A stretch of DNA of 64,000 bases from Paradesertivirga sp965650335 (GCA_965650335.1 CBFGOI010000010.1:1-64000); one strand, 5' to 3'. Positions 43,135 through 52,358 are shown, counted from the first letter of the stretch. Notes: generated by a model from the sequence alone, not told the origin. Numbers and translations: made by a program.

Positions 43135-43746
43135 ATGAACGCTCTGAAAACAACTGATCCTTTTGCCCTGAATTTTTTAATGACGGATGATTTGTACAAC
43201 CTAAAATCTGAGGCATTTTTAGAAGGCTCAGTATCAGAAGAAGTATCACAAGATGTTTTAAAGACAGGTGAAGTTAGCCTTAGTGCACCCGTGCCAATGA
43301 TTAAGGAGCTTGAAAATGTGGCCGTTGAACCGCAAAAAGTAGCTATAAGTAAACCTGAACCTCCTTCGTTTTATGAGTACCTGGGAGAAAACAATAAATA
43401 TATTCTTATTCTTTTCAACGATCCTGCGCAAAAAACAATCGATCCAAAAGAACTGGAGACACTTGCAAACATTCTTAAAGGCAAAAAACAAGAGATTAAA
43501 GATGTTGCTCTGGTAAATCTAAACAACTATCCTGCAGCCACATTTTCTTCTTTAAAAAGTTTTTTTGCCTGCAACTCACTTGTTCTTTTTGGAATTAATC
43601 CGGCGCAGCTTTCCATTGATGGCGTTCAGTCTAATCAAATTACTTCATATCAGGGGGTAAAAATTTTGGCCACGTTCAGTATCGCCGAAATGTTAAGTAA
43701 CCTGGATAAAAAACGGGCATTTTGGGATGAAATGAAAAAACTCTAA
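43135..43746 (+). CDS. unrecognised soluble protein, possible DNA polymerase III psi analogue
   Basis: 203 residues from ATG 43135. No signal peptide or membrane helix is present. The N-terminal 85 residues are acidic and probably flexible. Residues 85-200 form an alpha/beta pattern: a strand YILILFNDP, a helix KELETLANILKGK, a strand DVALVNL, then SLVLFGINPAQL, IDGVQSNQITSYQGVKIL and a final helix RAFWDEMKKL. The order and the late G-x3-P, ALW/AFW-like helix recall HolD, the psi subunit of the clamp loader. The identity is weak and the match was made by eye. It precedes rdgB by 48 bp. Treat it as hypothetical. Confidence 0.7.
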   Translation: MNALKTTDPFALNFLMTDDLYNLKSEAFLEGSVSEEVSQDVLKTGEVSLSAPVPMIKELENVAVEPQKVAISKPEPPSFYEYLGENNKYILILFNDPAQKTIDPKELETLANILKGKKQEIKDVALVNLNNYPAATFSSLKSFFACNSLVLFGINPAQLSIDGVQSNQITSYQGVKILATFSIAEMLSNLDKKRAFWDEMKKL

Positions 43747-43794
43747 GTCTCAATATCAACCCATTATTACATTTAGCTATTTCCTTTATTACTT

Positions 43795-44373
43795 ATGAGA
43801 ACGCTCGTATTTGCTACAAATAACCAACATAAACTTGACGAAGTGCAAGAGATGGTGGGCAGTAATTTTAAATTGAAAAGCTTAAAAGATATTGGCTGTG
43901 TTGCAGACATTCCAGAAACAGGAATAACATTTGAAGAAAATGCCTCGCAAAAAAGCAGATATATACATGATCATTTTCAAGTAGATTGTTTTTCTGATGA
44001 TTCAGGACTGGAAGTTGATGCACTACATGGCGAACCCGGCGTATATTCTGCGCATTATTCAGGTTCTCGAGATACAGAGGCCAATATGCAATTGGTATTA
44101 GACAAACTTGGAGACAATAAAAACCGCACGGCTCGTTTTCGTTGTGTTATATCTTTAATTCTTGATGATCAGGAATATTTTTTTGAAGGAAGTGTGGAAG
44201 GAAGTATTGCAACAGAACGCTCGGGAAAAGCGGGTTTTGGTTACGATCCTATATTCAAACCTGAGGGCTATGACAGAACGTTTTCTGAAATGACCGGAGA
44301 GGAGAAAAACAAAATTAGCCACCGCGGGAAGGCGATGGCTAAACTCGTAGCATTTTTATCTAAATTGGACTAA
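43795..44373 (+). CDS. rdgB: non-canonical purine NTP pyrophosphatase (RdgB/HAM1)
   Basis: A 192-residue house-cleaning enzyme that hydrolyses dITP, XTP and similar nucleotides to monophosphates. Family motifs are FATNNQHKLDEVQEM at the N-terminus, TGITFEENASQKSRY, CFSDDSGLEVDALHGEPGVYSAHY with the metal-binding acids, GFGYDPIFKPEGYD, and the C-terminal ISHRGKAM. Length is normal. Its stop codon overlaps the end of the convergent OstA-like gene by 4 bp. Confidence 0.96.
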   Translation: MRTLVFATNNQHKLDEVQEMVGSNFKLKSLKDIGCVADIPETGITFEENASQKSRYIHDHFQVDCFSDDSGLEVDALHGEPGVYSAHYSGSRDTEANMQLVLDKLGDNKNRTARFRCVISLILDDQEYFFEGSVEGSIATERSGKAGFGYDPIFKPEGYDRTFSEMTGEEKNKISHRGKAMAKLVAFLSKLD

Positions 44374-46340
44374 CGCTCTTTAGTCGGAGTGGCTTTCTTT
44401 ACCGGGACGGCTGGCTTTTTAGCAGGAATTGCCGCCGATTTCTTCCCTTTTGTCGAAGTGCCAATAATCTCATCTTTTGAAGCAGGCCGCTCTTTGGGCT
44501 TCCAAATAAAGCCTTCGAGCATTTCTTTTTCTTTAGGTGCTTTCTCGATGGGAAAATAGTCTCCCTCGGCTTTTCGTATGAGCATTACATCCGTTAATTT
44601 ATTGTTTGCGAAATCGAGCCGCATTCTGCTGCTTAACGTCCGGTTTAACCCGGAATAGACGCTATCTTCCAGGGTATAATAAATACTCTCGGCATTGCCA
44701 TCGACCAACATTCTGTACAGCTTACTATCTTTAAAGAGCCCCGTCATTGTTTTGCCTTTAACCTGGTTAAACTTCAGAGAATCTCTTTCGGTACTTACAA
44801 TGAATCCATCTTTTTTGAGCTGCATATTGTCCAGCTTTCTGTTTTTTAACTGAAGGAAGATTGTATCTGCCGAAAGCTGCGAGCCCTGGGTCCAAATAAT
44901 GGGGTTTTGAAAACAACGTATAGTCGAATCCGAATAACTGTAAAATGCCGAATCGGATTTAGACTGGAGATCCGATTTAAAAATCTTCACCTTATGATAA
45001 GCAAGAATTATTCGGGTCCTGGTTGTGTCCAATGGCACCTTGATATTGGATTTCGCTTTTAATGAATCATTCAGAGTACTTAAACTATCTTTTGAAGTGA
45101 CTTTCCGGGAAGAATCTGGGACAGATGGTAAAACTTCTTTTTTTGGTGTCTGCGTGGCTTCTTTCTTATCAGTCTTCTTAGGTTTTAACAAGCCGAAAAA
45201 ACGCCGTTTGGGCTTGGGCAAAGGCTTAATAGCAATCGTTGAGTCCTGCTTAGTTGAAAGCTGAGGATTTTTTGCTTGCTCTGTTTCCGGTTTCTGACCT
45301 TCTATTACGGTAGAAGGCGCGGCTTCCTGGCCTTCAATAATAACCGCTTCTTCTTCAACAACCTCGGTGTCCGATTTTATTTTCTCGCCGCTCAGCGGAA
45401 CTACATCTCTTAAAAAAAACAGCTTTGTAAATAAAGTGTCCGCTGCCATCCAAATGGTATCTACTTTGGCTGAGTCTTGTTCGGCAAGCATGGTGACATA
45501 GGCATTGCCCGTTATAAGGGCACTTTCATCCGCTTTTCGGTAAATGCCTACGTTTCCTTTCAGCGTGCTTTTTTGTTCGGTATCTACAAATGTCACGTTT
45601 CGTATGGCTTTCCCAAACCCTGCTTTTCCATCATAAAATAAACTGTCTCCTTTTAGGGATTTACTACCATCTGTGTACAGGTTTTTCTTCCCAAACCATG
45701 CCTGGTCAGACTGAGTATCATATCTGCCGTTTTCGGTATAGAGATTCGTTTTGTCGCTTTTACTCAGGATATTTGTCGGGCCATAAAAGTAGGCGATCTT
45801 ACTGATGGAGTTGTATTTTAAAGTATCGGTATTTATTAACGCATCCGGAGTGGTTACCACTACATCATGTTTAAAATATGCGTCGCTGGTGGTGCCGAAA
45901 TAATAACCGGTTTTACTGGTTATCAAGGTAGGTGGATTACTCACTTGCCCGCCACCGATATACGTTCCTATTTTAGTGCCCAAATTGTAGGTTAGATAAT
46001 TAGTAGTTAAAGTAGCTTGTTTATCTACTAAACGTACATTGCCTGTTAATAAAGCCAGCTTGGTATTTCCATTGTAATTTAAGAGGTCTGAATAGACGAT
46101 TGTGCCATCGCTTTGCGTAATTACAACGTTTCCAAAAGCATCGAAAGCGTTGGCTGCATTGTTAAAATGTGCACTGTCGGCTGAGAGCGTTGTACCCTCC
46201 TGCGCAAATACAGGTTTTATAACCCGCAAGCCCTGCTTACCCGGTGTTAAGGATTGAGATTGCAAAAGCTGCACCATCGTTTGGGCATTGATTTGCAATA
46301 CAGAAAGTATCAAAACAAAAAGAAAGAATATTTTTCTCAC
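44370..46340 (-). CDS. OstA/LptA-like exported protein
   Basis: 656 residues with a signal peptide (MRKIFFLFVLILSVLQINA). The N-terminal half (about 30-310) is an OstA/LptA beta-jellyroll of repeated strands: LSADSAHFNNAANAFDAFGNVVI, YNGNTKLALLTGNVRLVD, YNLGTKIGTYIGGGQV. This fold carries lipopolysaccharide across the periplasm. A low-complexity Lys/Pro/Thr/Glu segment covers about 330-430. A second jellyroll stretch covers about 440-610 (SADTIFLQLKNRKLDNMQL, SRMRLDFANNKLTDVML). The tail is rich in Lys, Ala and Pro. It is much longer than E. coli LptA, as is common in this phylum. No other lpt genes are adjacent. Confidence 0.88.
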   Translation of the reverse strand: MRKIFFLFVLILSVLQINAQTMVQLLQSQSLTPGKQGLRVIKPVFAQEGTTLSADSAHFNNAANAFDAFGNVVITQSDGTIVYSDLLNYNGNTKLALLTGNVRLVDKQATLTTNYLTYNLGTKIGTYIGGGQVSNPPTLITSKTGYYFGTTSDAYFKHDVVVTTPDALINTDTLKYNSISKIAYFYGPTNILSKSDKTNLYTENGRYDTQSDQAWFGKKNLYTDGSKSLKGDSLFYDGKAGFGKAIRNVTFVDTEQKSTLKGNVGIYRKADESALITGNAYVTMLAEQDSAKVDTIWMAADTLFTKLFFLRDVVPLSGEKIKSDTEVVEEEAVIIEGQEAAPSTVIEGQKPETEQAKNPQLSTKQDSTIAIKPLPKPKRRFFGLLKPKKTDKKEATQTPKKEVLPSVPDSSRKVTSKDSLSTLNDSLKAKSNIKVPLDTTRTRIILAYHKVKIFKSDLQSKSDSAFYSYSDSTIRCFQNPIIWTQGSQLSADTIFLQLKNRKLDNMQLKKDGFIVSTERDSLKFNQVKGKTMTGLFKDSKLYRMLVDGNAESIYYTLEDSVYSGLNRTLSSRMRLDFANNKLTDVMLIRKAEGDYFPIEKAPKEKEMLEGFIWKPKERPASKDEIIGTSTKGKKSAAIPAKKPAVPVKKATPTKER

Positions 46341-46423
46341 CCTGCAAAATTAGTTTTTTAAAAGCATCTATATATACTCCCGGCGTTAAAGTATGTTAAG
46401 ACAGTAAATACAAGATATTTAGA

Positions 46424-46431
46424 TATTTTTG
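46424..46431 (+). promoter_or_regulatory. -7 box of tilS
   Basis: TATTTTTG matches TAnnTTTG and ends 4 bp before the ATG, implying an almost leaderless mRNA. Confidence 0.4.
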
Positions 46432-46435
46432 AAAA

Positions 46436-47785
46436 ATGTTGCCTCTAAACAGATTCCTGTCTTTTGTTGAGCTAAACCAGCTATTTAAGCCGACAGATAA
46501 AGTTTTGCTTGCTGTTAGCGGAGGAAAGGATTCTGTTTTAATGACCCATTTGTTTAACGAAGCCAATTTTAGCTTTGGTATTGCACATTGTAACTTTAAA
46601 CTTAGGGGCGGTGAGTCGGATAGCGATGAGGCCTTTACACGCCATCTTGCCCAGCAGGTTGATGCGCCTTTTTTTAACACCACGTTTAATACCCGGGCTT
46701 TCGTTGAGGAGCATAAAATATCCGTTCAGATGGCAGCCCGCCAGTTACGATACGATTGGTTTGAACAGATCCGAAGGGATTACGCCTTTGACTATATTGC
46801 ACTCGCGCATCATCAAAGCGACACCATAGAAACTGTGTTATTAAATTTGGTTCGCGGAACTGGGATTGCAGGCCTACATGGCATTCTGCCCAAAAGAGGA
46901 AAGCTGATCAGGCCCTTGTTGTTTTTGAAAAGAGAAGAGATCGACGCCTTAATTGTTGAAAATAAATTGCCATACCGCGAGGATAGTTCAAATAACTCGA
47001 CAAAATATGCCCGCAATAAATTAAGAATCGACGTAATTCCGAAGTTAAAAGAAATAAATCCACACCTGGAAGAGACCTTCGAAGCCAACAGCCGACGGTT
47101 TAAAGAATTGGAGGATTTTCTAAATATCCAAACTGAGATGTTACGAAAGGAAATCTTTAAAGTTCTTCCTTCCGGGGATGTCCATATTAAGCTTGAAGAT
47201 CTTAAAAAGATACAGCCCAGGAGTTTACTTCTTTACGAATTGTTTAAACCCTATAGTTTTTCAGAAGCTGTGTTGGAAGATCTGGTTAGGTCGTGGGGCG
47301 GACAGCCCGGGAAAGTATTTGAATCCACTACGCACGTCTTGGTATTGGATAGGATGACTTTAATTCTTAGTTCTAAATCGACGGCCGATCCTTTGCCCAC
47401 CTTAGTATTTAAAGGGATAGATAATGCTAAATGGGAGCAGGTAGACGTTAAGATAAAATCGGTTGGTGTAGAGGATTTTAAGATCGTCCGCGACAACTCT
47501 TTTGCGTTTTTTGATGAAACATTGTTACAATTTCCTCTAAAATTGCGTCATTGGAATAAAGGGGACTATTTTTATCCATTCGGGATGAAGGGGAAGAAGA
47601 AATTAAGTGATTTCTTTACCGAAAAGAAAATACCGCTTAATGCAAAAAACAGCGTTGCTATTTTAGAAAACGGCAATGGCGATGTCTTGTGGATTGCAGG
47701 TTACCGTTCGGACGATCGTTATAAGGTAACAGAGCAGACAAAAAAAGTTATTATATTCGAAATCAAAAATAACAATGACAGATAA
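46436..47785 (+). CDS. tilS: tRNA(Ile)-lysidine synthetase
   Basis: An essential enzyme that converts cytidine 34 of tRNA-Ile(CAU) to lysidine so that it reads AUA. At 449 residues the length is normal. The PP-loop is LAVSGGKDSVLMTHL. It is followed by HCNFKLRGGESDSDEAF, ARQLRYDWFEQI, LAHHQSDTIETVLLNLVRGTGIAGLHG and RPLLFLKREEI. The C-terminal domain contains RHWNKGDYFYPFGMKGKKKLSDFFTEKKIP, the usual TilS_C pattern. Its 3' end overlaps the next gene by 11 bp. Confidence 0.97.
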   Translation: MLPLNRFLSFVELNQLFKPTDKVLLAVSGGKDSVLMTHLFNEANFSFGIAHCNFKLRGGESDSDEAFTRHLAQQVDAPFFNTTFNTRAFVEEHKISVQMAARQLRYDWFEQIRRDYAFDYIALAHHQSDTIETVLLNLVRGTGIAGLHGILPKRGKLIRPLLFLKREEIDALIVENKLPYREDSSNNSTKYARNKLRIDVIPKLKEINPHLEETFEANSRRFKELEDFLNIQTEMLRKEIFKVLPSGDVHIKLEDLKKIQPRSLLLYELFKPYSFSEAVLEDLVRSWGGQPGKVFESTTHVLVLDRMTLILSSKSTADPLPTLVFKGIDNAKWEQVDVKIKSVGVEDFKIVRDNSFAFFDETLLQFPLKLRHWNKGDYFYPFGMKGKKKLSDFFTEKKIPLNAKNSVAILENGNGDVLWIAGYRSDDRYKVTEQTKKVIIFEIKNNNDR

Positions 47786-48257
47786 GGCCACTTTTACTGA
47801 AAAACAATACCTGGGAAGAGATTTTAACCGCATTAGTATTCGTGTGGTGATGATCATCTTCGCGTTTGTGGCTTATTTTGTAACCGAAAACCGCGACCGA
47901 AACGGTGAATTATTCTTAATTGTAGGTTTCTCAATTCTTATTGTTTCCATATTTATGCTGTTCATGGTGCATTACCGAACTACAGTTAAGAATAAAAGTG
48001 TAGTTCTTGATGGCTTGTGGACCACCAAGCTGGTTAAGATTGACTTAAACAGTATTGTTAAAGTTGAAAAGAAACCTTACAGTGCTTTTTTAATAAATAA
48101 TCCGGTTTATAATCTTCATCAGAAAGGAAAGATAAGATTTTATGCAGGCGGTAAAGATGCACTCAGTCTTACCGACCGCGACGGGCTGGAATACATTATC
48201 GGGACACAGCATCAGGATGAGTTTGAAGAAGCCATAAAAACTGAGATGCAAAGCTAG
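47775..48257 (+). CDS. small membrane protein with PH-like domain
   Basis: 160 residues. Two transmembrane helices (about 22-42, ISIRVVMIIFAFVAYFV, and 47-68, LFLIVGFSILIVSIFMLFMV) are followed by a soluble part of about 90 residues. Its beta-rich pattern (KSVVLDGLWTTKLVKIDLNSIVKVEK, RFYAGGKDALSLTD, YIIGTQHQDEFEEAI) resembles bacterial PH-like domains. It is coupled to tilS by an 11-bp overlap, but a functional link is not evident. No known name. Confidence 0.75.
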   Translation: MTDKATFTEKQYLGRDFNRISIRVVMIIFAFVAYFVTENRDRNGELFLIVGFSILIVSIFMLFMVHYRTTVKNKSVVLDGLWTTKLVKIDLNSIVKVEKKPYSAFLINNPVYNLHQKGKIRFYAGGKDALSLTDRDGLEYIIGTQHQDEFEEAIKTEMQS

Positions 48258-48285
48258 GAAGGGGTTTCATTCTAGAATTTCGGAT

Positions 48286-49248
48286 CTACATTTTTAATCC
48301 AATCTCCTTTAATCGTTCATCCAAATATTCACCTGCAGTAATATCGGGGTAAGCTTTTTGATGCTGCTCATCAATACAACAATCTAAACAGCTTAAATCT
48401 ACCGACGATCTGGGATGTAAAAAGAAGGGGACAGAATATCTCGAATTCGTCATCAACTCTCCAGGTGGATTTATTACCCTATGCGTGGTAGACTTCAATT
48501 TATTATTGGTCAAGCGCTGCAGCATATCGCCAACATTTACAACAATGTCTTCGCCTTGTGCTTTTACCGGAAACCAATCACCCTTAACAGTACGCACCTC
48601 TAAACCATCAGCACTTGCCCCAATCAATAAGGTTATTAAATTAATATCCTCGTGTGCGCCTGCTCTCACAGCTCCGGCTGGAAGAGAGTCAGGATCTGCA
48701 ATGGGGAAATAATGAATGCCCCGCAAAATTGAATTCCCGTTATGGATTTTATCGGAGAAATAGTTTTCATCCAAACCCAGGTAGAGAGCAATTGCCGCCA
48801 TTAAATTTTTTCCGGCAAGTTCAAGTTTTTGGAAAACTTCACCTGTGATTTTATTGAATTCAGGCAACTCCTCTACGAGAATGTTATCAGGATACTCCTC
48901 TTTCACTTTATCCCCGTCGGTCACCACCTGTCCTCGTTGCCAGAATTCTTTTAAGTCGGGCGTTTTAGAATCCTTTGCTTTCTCTTTTCCTTTACTGGTA
49001 TAACCTCGCTGTCCTGCCAGTGCCGGATCTTCATATTTTCTTTTTACACTTTCAGGAAGATCAAAGAACTTTTTAACCTCTGCATACAATTGTTCTAGTA
49101 ACGATGGTGGCAGCCCGTGGTTGGCAATAGTTACAAAGCCTGTATCGGTAAAGGCGTTACCTAAATCGTCGGAGAATTTTTTCTTTTGTTGAGGTGTTCC
49201 TCCCAGAAAATTGTTTAAGTCGAGTCGGGGAATGTTTATTTCTGGCAT
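48286..49248 (-). CDS. 2-oxoglutarate/Fe(II) oxygenase, isopenicillin N synthase family
   Basis: 320 residues. The N-terminal DIOX_N region has IPRLDLNNFL and FVTIANHGLPPSLLEQLYAEV. The Fe(II)-binding triad is His and Asp in AHEDINLITLL and His in KSTTHRVINPP. The 2-oxoglutarate-binding Arg-x-Ser is in NSRYSVPFF. Family members hydroxylate or desaturate small molecules; the substrate is unknown. A cysteine cluster near the C-terminus (SCLDCCIDEQHQ) is unusual. It diverges from the sulfite reductase gene across 251 bp, so it could share a control region with it. Confidence 0.9.
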   Translation of the reverse strand: MPEINIPRLDLNNFLGGTPQQKKKFSDDLGNAFTDTGFVTIANHGLPPSLLEQLYAEVKKFFDLPESVKRKYEDPALAGQRGYTSKGKEKAKDSKTPDLKEFWQRGQVVTDGDKVKEEYPDNILVEELPEFNKITGEVFQKLELAGKNLMAAIALYLGLDENYFSDKIHNGNSILRGIHYFPIADPDSLPAGAVRAGAHEDINLITLLIGASADGLEVRTVKGDWFPVKAQGEDIVVNVGDMLQRLTNNKLKSTTHRVINPPGELMTNSRYSVPFFLHPRSSVDLSCLDCCIDEQHQKAYPDITAGEYLDERLKEIGLKM

Positions 49249-49480
49249 ATCATTATTATTTAGGATGCGAGGTATGCAAAAAAGGAATAAAAACGCACAT
49301 AAAGCACATTTTTCTGTTAAACCGGGTCACATTAGTATCGTTTACAATTTAACATGCAATTTAATTCAGAATAAAGTCGTACGAAAACTATTCAGGTCTC
49401 TCACAGATTACAACAATCTGACATCCCGATGGAACTTAAATTTTCATAAAAAATGCTTTTTGCGTAATATTGCAAATTAA

Positions 49481-49496
49481 ACTATTAAATCTATAG
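49481..49496 (+). promoter_or_regulatory. candidate Rrf2-type operator at the sulfite reductase start
   Basis: ACTATTAAATCTATAG contains CTAT-N7-ATAG and ends 3 bp before the start codon at 49500. It resembles the site ahead of the Rrf2 regulator gene (52367-52383). Just upstream, TAATATTG (49465-49472) is a near match to the -7 box. Confidence 0.35.
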
Positions 49497-49499
49497 GAA

Positions 49500-51614
49500 A
49501 TGCAAAGTTTCAGGACTGAATTAGAAAATCCGATTGTAGAAAAAGATATAATTGAGTTGGACAAAAAAATTCGGATGTTCCGCGATGGATCACTTCACGA
49601 AGAAAAATTCAGAAGTTTACGATTAGCCCGCGGTATCTATGGTCAGCGTCAGCCTGGAGTTCAAATGGTGCGCATTAAGCTTCCATATGGTCGTGTAACT
49701 ACAAAACAGCTGGAACGCATTTCTGACGTTTCTGATAACTATGCTACCGGTAATCTTCACATCACTACCCGTCAGGATATTCAAATACACTTTGTTAGCC
49801 TCGAACGCACTCCCGAGCTTTGGTCAGAATTAGAAAAAGATTCTATTACTCTTAGAGAAGCCTGTGGAAATACGGTAAGAAATGTAACCGGATCTGCAAT
49901 GGCGGGTGTAGATCCGGATGAGCCCTTTGATGTTACTCCATATGCGCATGCTTTTTTTCAATATCTATTAAGGAATCCTATTTGTCAGGATATGGGGCGT
50001 AAGTTCAAAATTGCGTTTTCATCGTCCGAAAAGGATACTGCATACTCATTTATGCATGATCTGGGTTTCACGCCTAAAGTGAAAATTGAGAATGGCGAAG
50101 AAGTTCGCGGTTTCAAGGTGGTGTTTGGCGGCGGATTAGGATCTCAGCCTCATGTTGCAGAATTAGCGTCAGAATTTATCCACGAAGATTATATCATTCC
50201 TTTTGCGGAGTCGATTATACGGGTTTTCGACCGTTTTGGCGAGCGTGCTAAACGTATGAAAGCACGTATGAAATATTTGCTTCAGGACATAGGCCGCGAA
50301 GCATTGTTAGAACTTGCAGATAAAGAACGACTTGCGTTAAAAAGCAAGGTTTATAAAATAGATAGAACTGTTAATACCACTCCTGTATTACCAACAGGCA
50401 CAGTCCCGGTTATTGAAATTACCGACCCACTTAAATATGAACAGTGGTTAAAAACTAATATATACCCGCAGAAACAGGCGGGATATGTATCGGTTGGCTT
50501 AAGAATCCAAAACGGAGATATTAAAACGCCAATCGCACGTAAATTGATTGCTATAATTCAGGAAACAGCTTCTGATGATGTTCGTTTAACCCAAAATCAG
50601 GGAATGCTTCTTCGTTTTGTTAAAGAAGAGAGCCTTCCATACCTGTTCGAAAAATTAAATGAATTAGGACTGGCAACACCCGGATTTGAGAGTGTGGCCG
50701 ATATTACCTCTTGCCCCGGAACAGACACTTGTAATTTAGGAATCTCAAACAGCACAGGTATTACCCGCGAGCTTGAAAGAGTAATTCAGGAAGAATATCC
50801 TGACCTGATTTACAATAAAGATATAACCATTAAAATCAGTGGTTGTATAAACGCTTGCGGTCAGCATTCTATGACTGCTATCGGATTTCATGGCTCAAGT
50901 ATGAAGGTTGGACCTTTAGTTGCCCCTGCACTTCAGGTATTATTGGGTGGAGGCCCTACCGGCAATGGTACCGGAGTTGCTTCAGAGAAAATAGTTAAGG
51001 TACCTAGTAAACGCGGTCCGCAGGTGTTGAGAGATGTGTTAAATGATTACCACGAAAATGCTTTAGAAGGCGAGCTTTTTAATCAATATTATAACAGAAA
51101 GGGTAAAATATATTTCTACGATTTATTGAGCCCACTTTCCAAACATGATGGAATAACTGAAGATGATTTCATTGACTGGGAACAAAGCGAAGCTTACAAA
51201 CCAGCGATTGGTGTCGGCGAGTGTGCCAGTGTAATGATTGATTTAATTGCCGTGTTACTAGTAGAAGCGGAAGAAAAAATTCAAAGAGCTGATGAATCTT
51301 TCGCCGCAGGAGAATATTCTGATGCAATCTATTACGCTTACACAGGCTTTATCAATTCTGCGAAAGCTTTACTGGTTTCTGAAGATAAAAAAACCAATAC
51401 TCAGGCTGGAATTATCAAAGATTTTGATGAGTTTTTTGTTAGCTCTGGCAAAGTTAAATTAGATGTAGGTTTTCAAGAGCTGGTTTATCAATTAAACACT
51501 CAAGAGCCAAGCAAGGAGTTTGCTGAGTATTACATCAATCAATCAAAGATATTTAATCAGCAATTGACAGAATATCGTGACACTCAATTGCAAAATCAGG
51601 AAGCGCAGGCTTAA
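49500..51614 (+). CDS. siroheme sulfite/nitrite reductase with C-terminal HEPN-like domain
   Basis: 704 residues. The first 560 or so form a ferredoxin-type sulfite/nitrite reductase that reduces sulfite to sulfide with six electrons. Two ferredoxin-like repeats are visible (RVTTKQLERISDVSDNYATGN with TTRQDIQIHFV, and LIAIIQETASDDVRLTQNQGMLLRFV). The [4Fe-4S]-siroheme ligands are C-x5-C in TSCPGTDTCNLG (about 404-410) and C-x3-C in SGCINACGQH (about 447-451). A helical C-terminal part (about 590-690, EKIQRADESFAAGEYSDAIYYAYTGFINSAKALL) resembles a HEPN domain, which the usual enzymes lack. The next gene makes its siroheme. Sulfite rather than nitrite is inferred from the neighbours. Confidence 0.92.
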   Translation: MQSFRTELENPIVEKDIIELDKKIRMFRDGSLHEEKFRSLRLARGIYGQRQPGVQMVRIKLPYGRVTTKQLERISDVSDNYATGNLHITTRQDIQIHFVSLERTPELWSELEKDSITLREACGNTVRNVTGSAMAGVDPDEPFDVTPYAHAFFQYLLRNPICQDMGRKFKIAFSSSEKDTAYSFMHDLGFTPKVKIENGEEVRGFKVVFGGGLGSQPHVAELASEFIHEDYIIPFAESIIRVFDRFGERAKRMKARMKYLLQDIGREALLELADKERLALKSKVYKIDRTVNTTPVLPTGTVPVIEITDPLKYEQWLKTNIYPQKQAGYVSVGLRIQNGDIKTPIARKLIAIIQETASDDVRLTQNQGMLLRFVKEESLPYLFEKLNELGLATPGFESVADITSCPGTDTCNLGISNSTGITRELERVIQEEYPDLIYNKDITIKISGCINACGQHSMTAIGFHGSSMKVGPLVAPALQVLLGGGPTGNGTGVASEKIVKVPSKRGPQVLRDVLNDYHENALEGELFNQYYNRKGKIYFYDLLSPLSKHDGITEDDFIDWEQSEAYKPAIGVGECASVMIDLIAVLLVEAEEKIQRADESFAAGEYSDAIYYAYTGFINSAKALLVSEDKKTNTQAGIIKDFDEFFVSSGKVKLDVGFQELVYQLNTQEPSKEFAEYYINQSKIFNQQLTEYRDTQLQNQEAQA

Positions 51615-51616
51615 AA

Positions 51617-52348
51617 ATGTCAGGATTTGTTTCTGAAAATCAGTCAGACAGTAATATCTCTAAAGAGCAAAACACACTTTTTCCGGTTTTTTTTAAACTG
51701 GAAAAAGTTAGCACATTATTGGTAGGGGGCGGCTACGTAGCAGCTGAAAAGCTAACAGCTGTTTATAATAACAGTCCCCAGGCTAATATCCGGATTGTTG
51801 CTTCGGAAATTAATCCTGATGTAAGAGCATTCATTGATAAATATAAGATCCCTTATCACGAACGTGCTTTTGAGGCAACTGACCTGGAAGGAATCGATCT
51901 GGCAATTATTGCCATCAATGACAGAGAGATCAGCTCGCAAATTCATGCTGTCTGTAATGTTAAACGAGTGCTAACCAATGTTGCCGACAAACCTGAACTC
52001 TGCGACTTCTACCTAAGCTCTGTAGTTCAAAAAGGGAATTTAAAGATGGCAATATCAACCAACGGAAAATCTCCTACTATAGCAAAAAGGGTGAAAGAAG
52101 TGCTTAATGAAGCTTTTCCCGAAGAGATGGATAAGGTTTTGGACAACATGGAAAGTATCCGCAAAAAGTTGCGCGGAGATTTTTCAGATAAAGTTCGTCA
52201 GCTTAACGATATAACTTCGGTGCTGGCATCAAATACCGAAAAACCGCAAATTGAAAAGAAACCGGTAAACTACTTGCTATATTTCATGGCGGCAGTAGGC
52301 TTTATGATTTTGGGATATTTGCTGATCCCGATCATACTCGATATCTAA
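51617..52348 (+). CDS. precorrin-2 dehydrogenase / ferrochelatase-like protein with membrane anchor
   Basis: 243 residues. The N-terminal part (about 20-200) is the CysG-N/Met8p type enzyme that oxidises precorrin-2 and inserts iron to make siroheme. It shows FFKLEKVSTLLVGGGYVAAEKL (NAD-binding loop), DLAIIAINDREISSQ, TNVADKPELCDFYLSSVVQKGNLKMAISTNGKSPTIAKRVKE, and a helical C-terminal region. A single transmembrane helix occupies about 218-240 (YLLYFMAAVGFMILGYLLIPII), which is not usual in Met8p or CysG. It starts 2 bp after the sulfite reductase stop, so the cofactor and enzyme are made together. No uroporphyrinogen methylase is in the window. Confidence 0.93.
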   Translation: MSGFVSENQSDSNISKEQNTLFPVFFKLEKVSTLLVGGGYVAAEKLTAVYNNSPQANIRIVASEINPDVRAFIDKYKIPYHERAFEATDLEGIDLAIIAINDREISSQIHAVCNVKRVLTNVADKPELCDFYLSSVVQKGNLKMAISTNGKSPTIAKRVKEVLNEAFPEEMDKVLDNMESIRKKLRGDFSDKVRQLNDITSVLASNTEKPQIEKKPVNYLLYFMAAVGFMILGYLLIPIILDI

Positions 52349-52358
52349 GTTGAAATCC

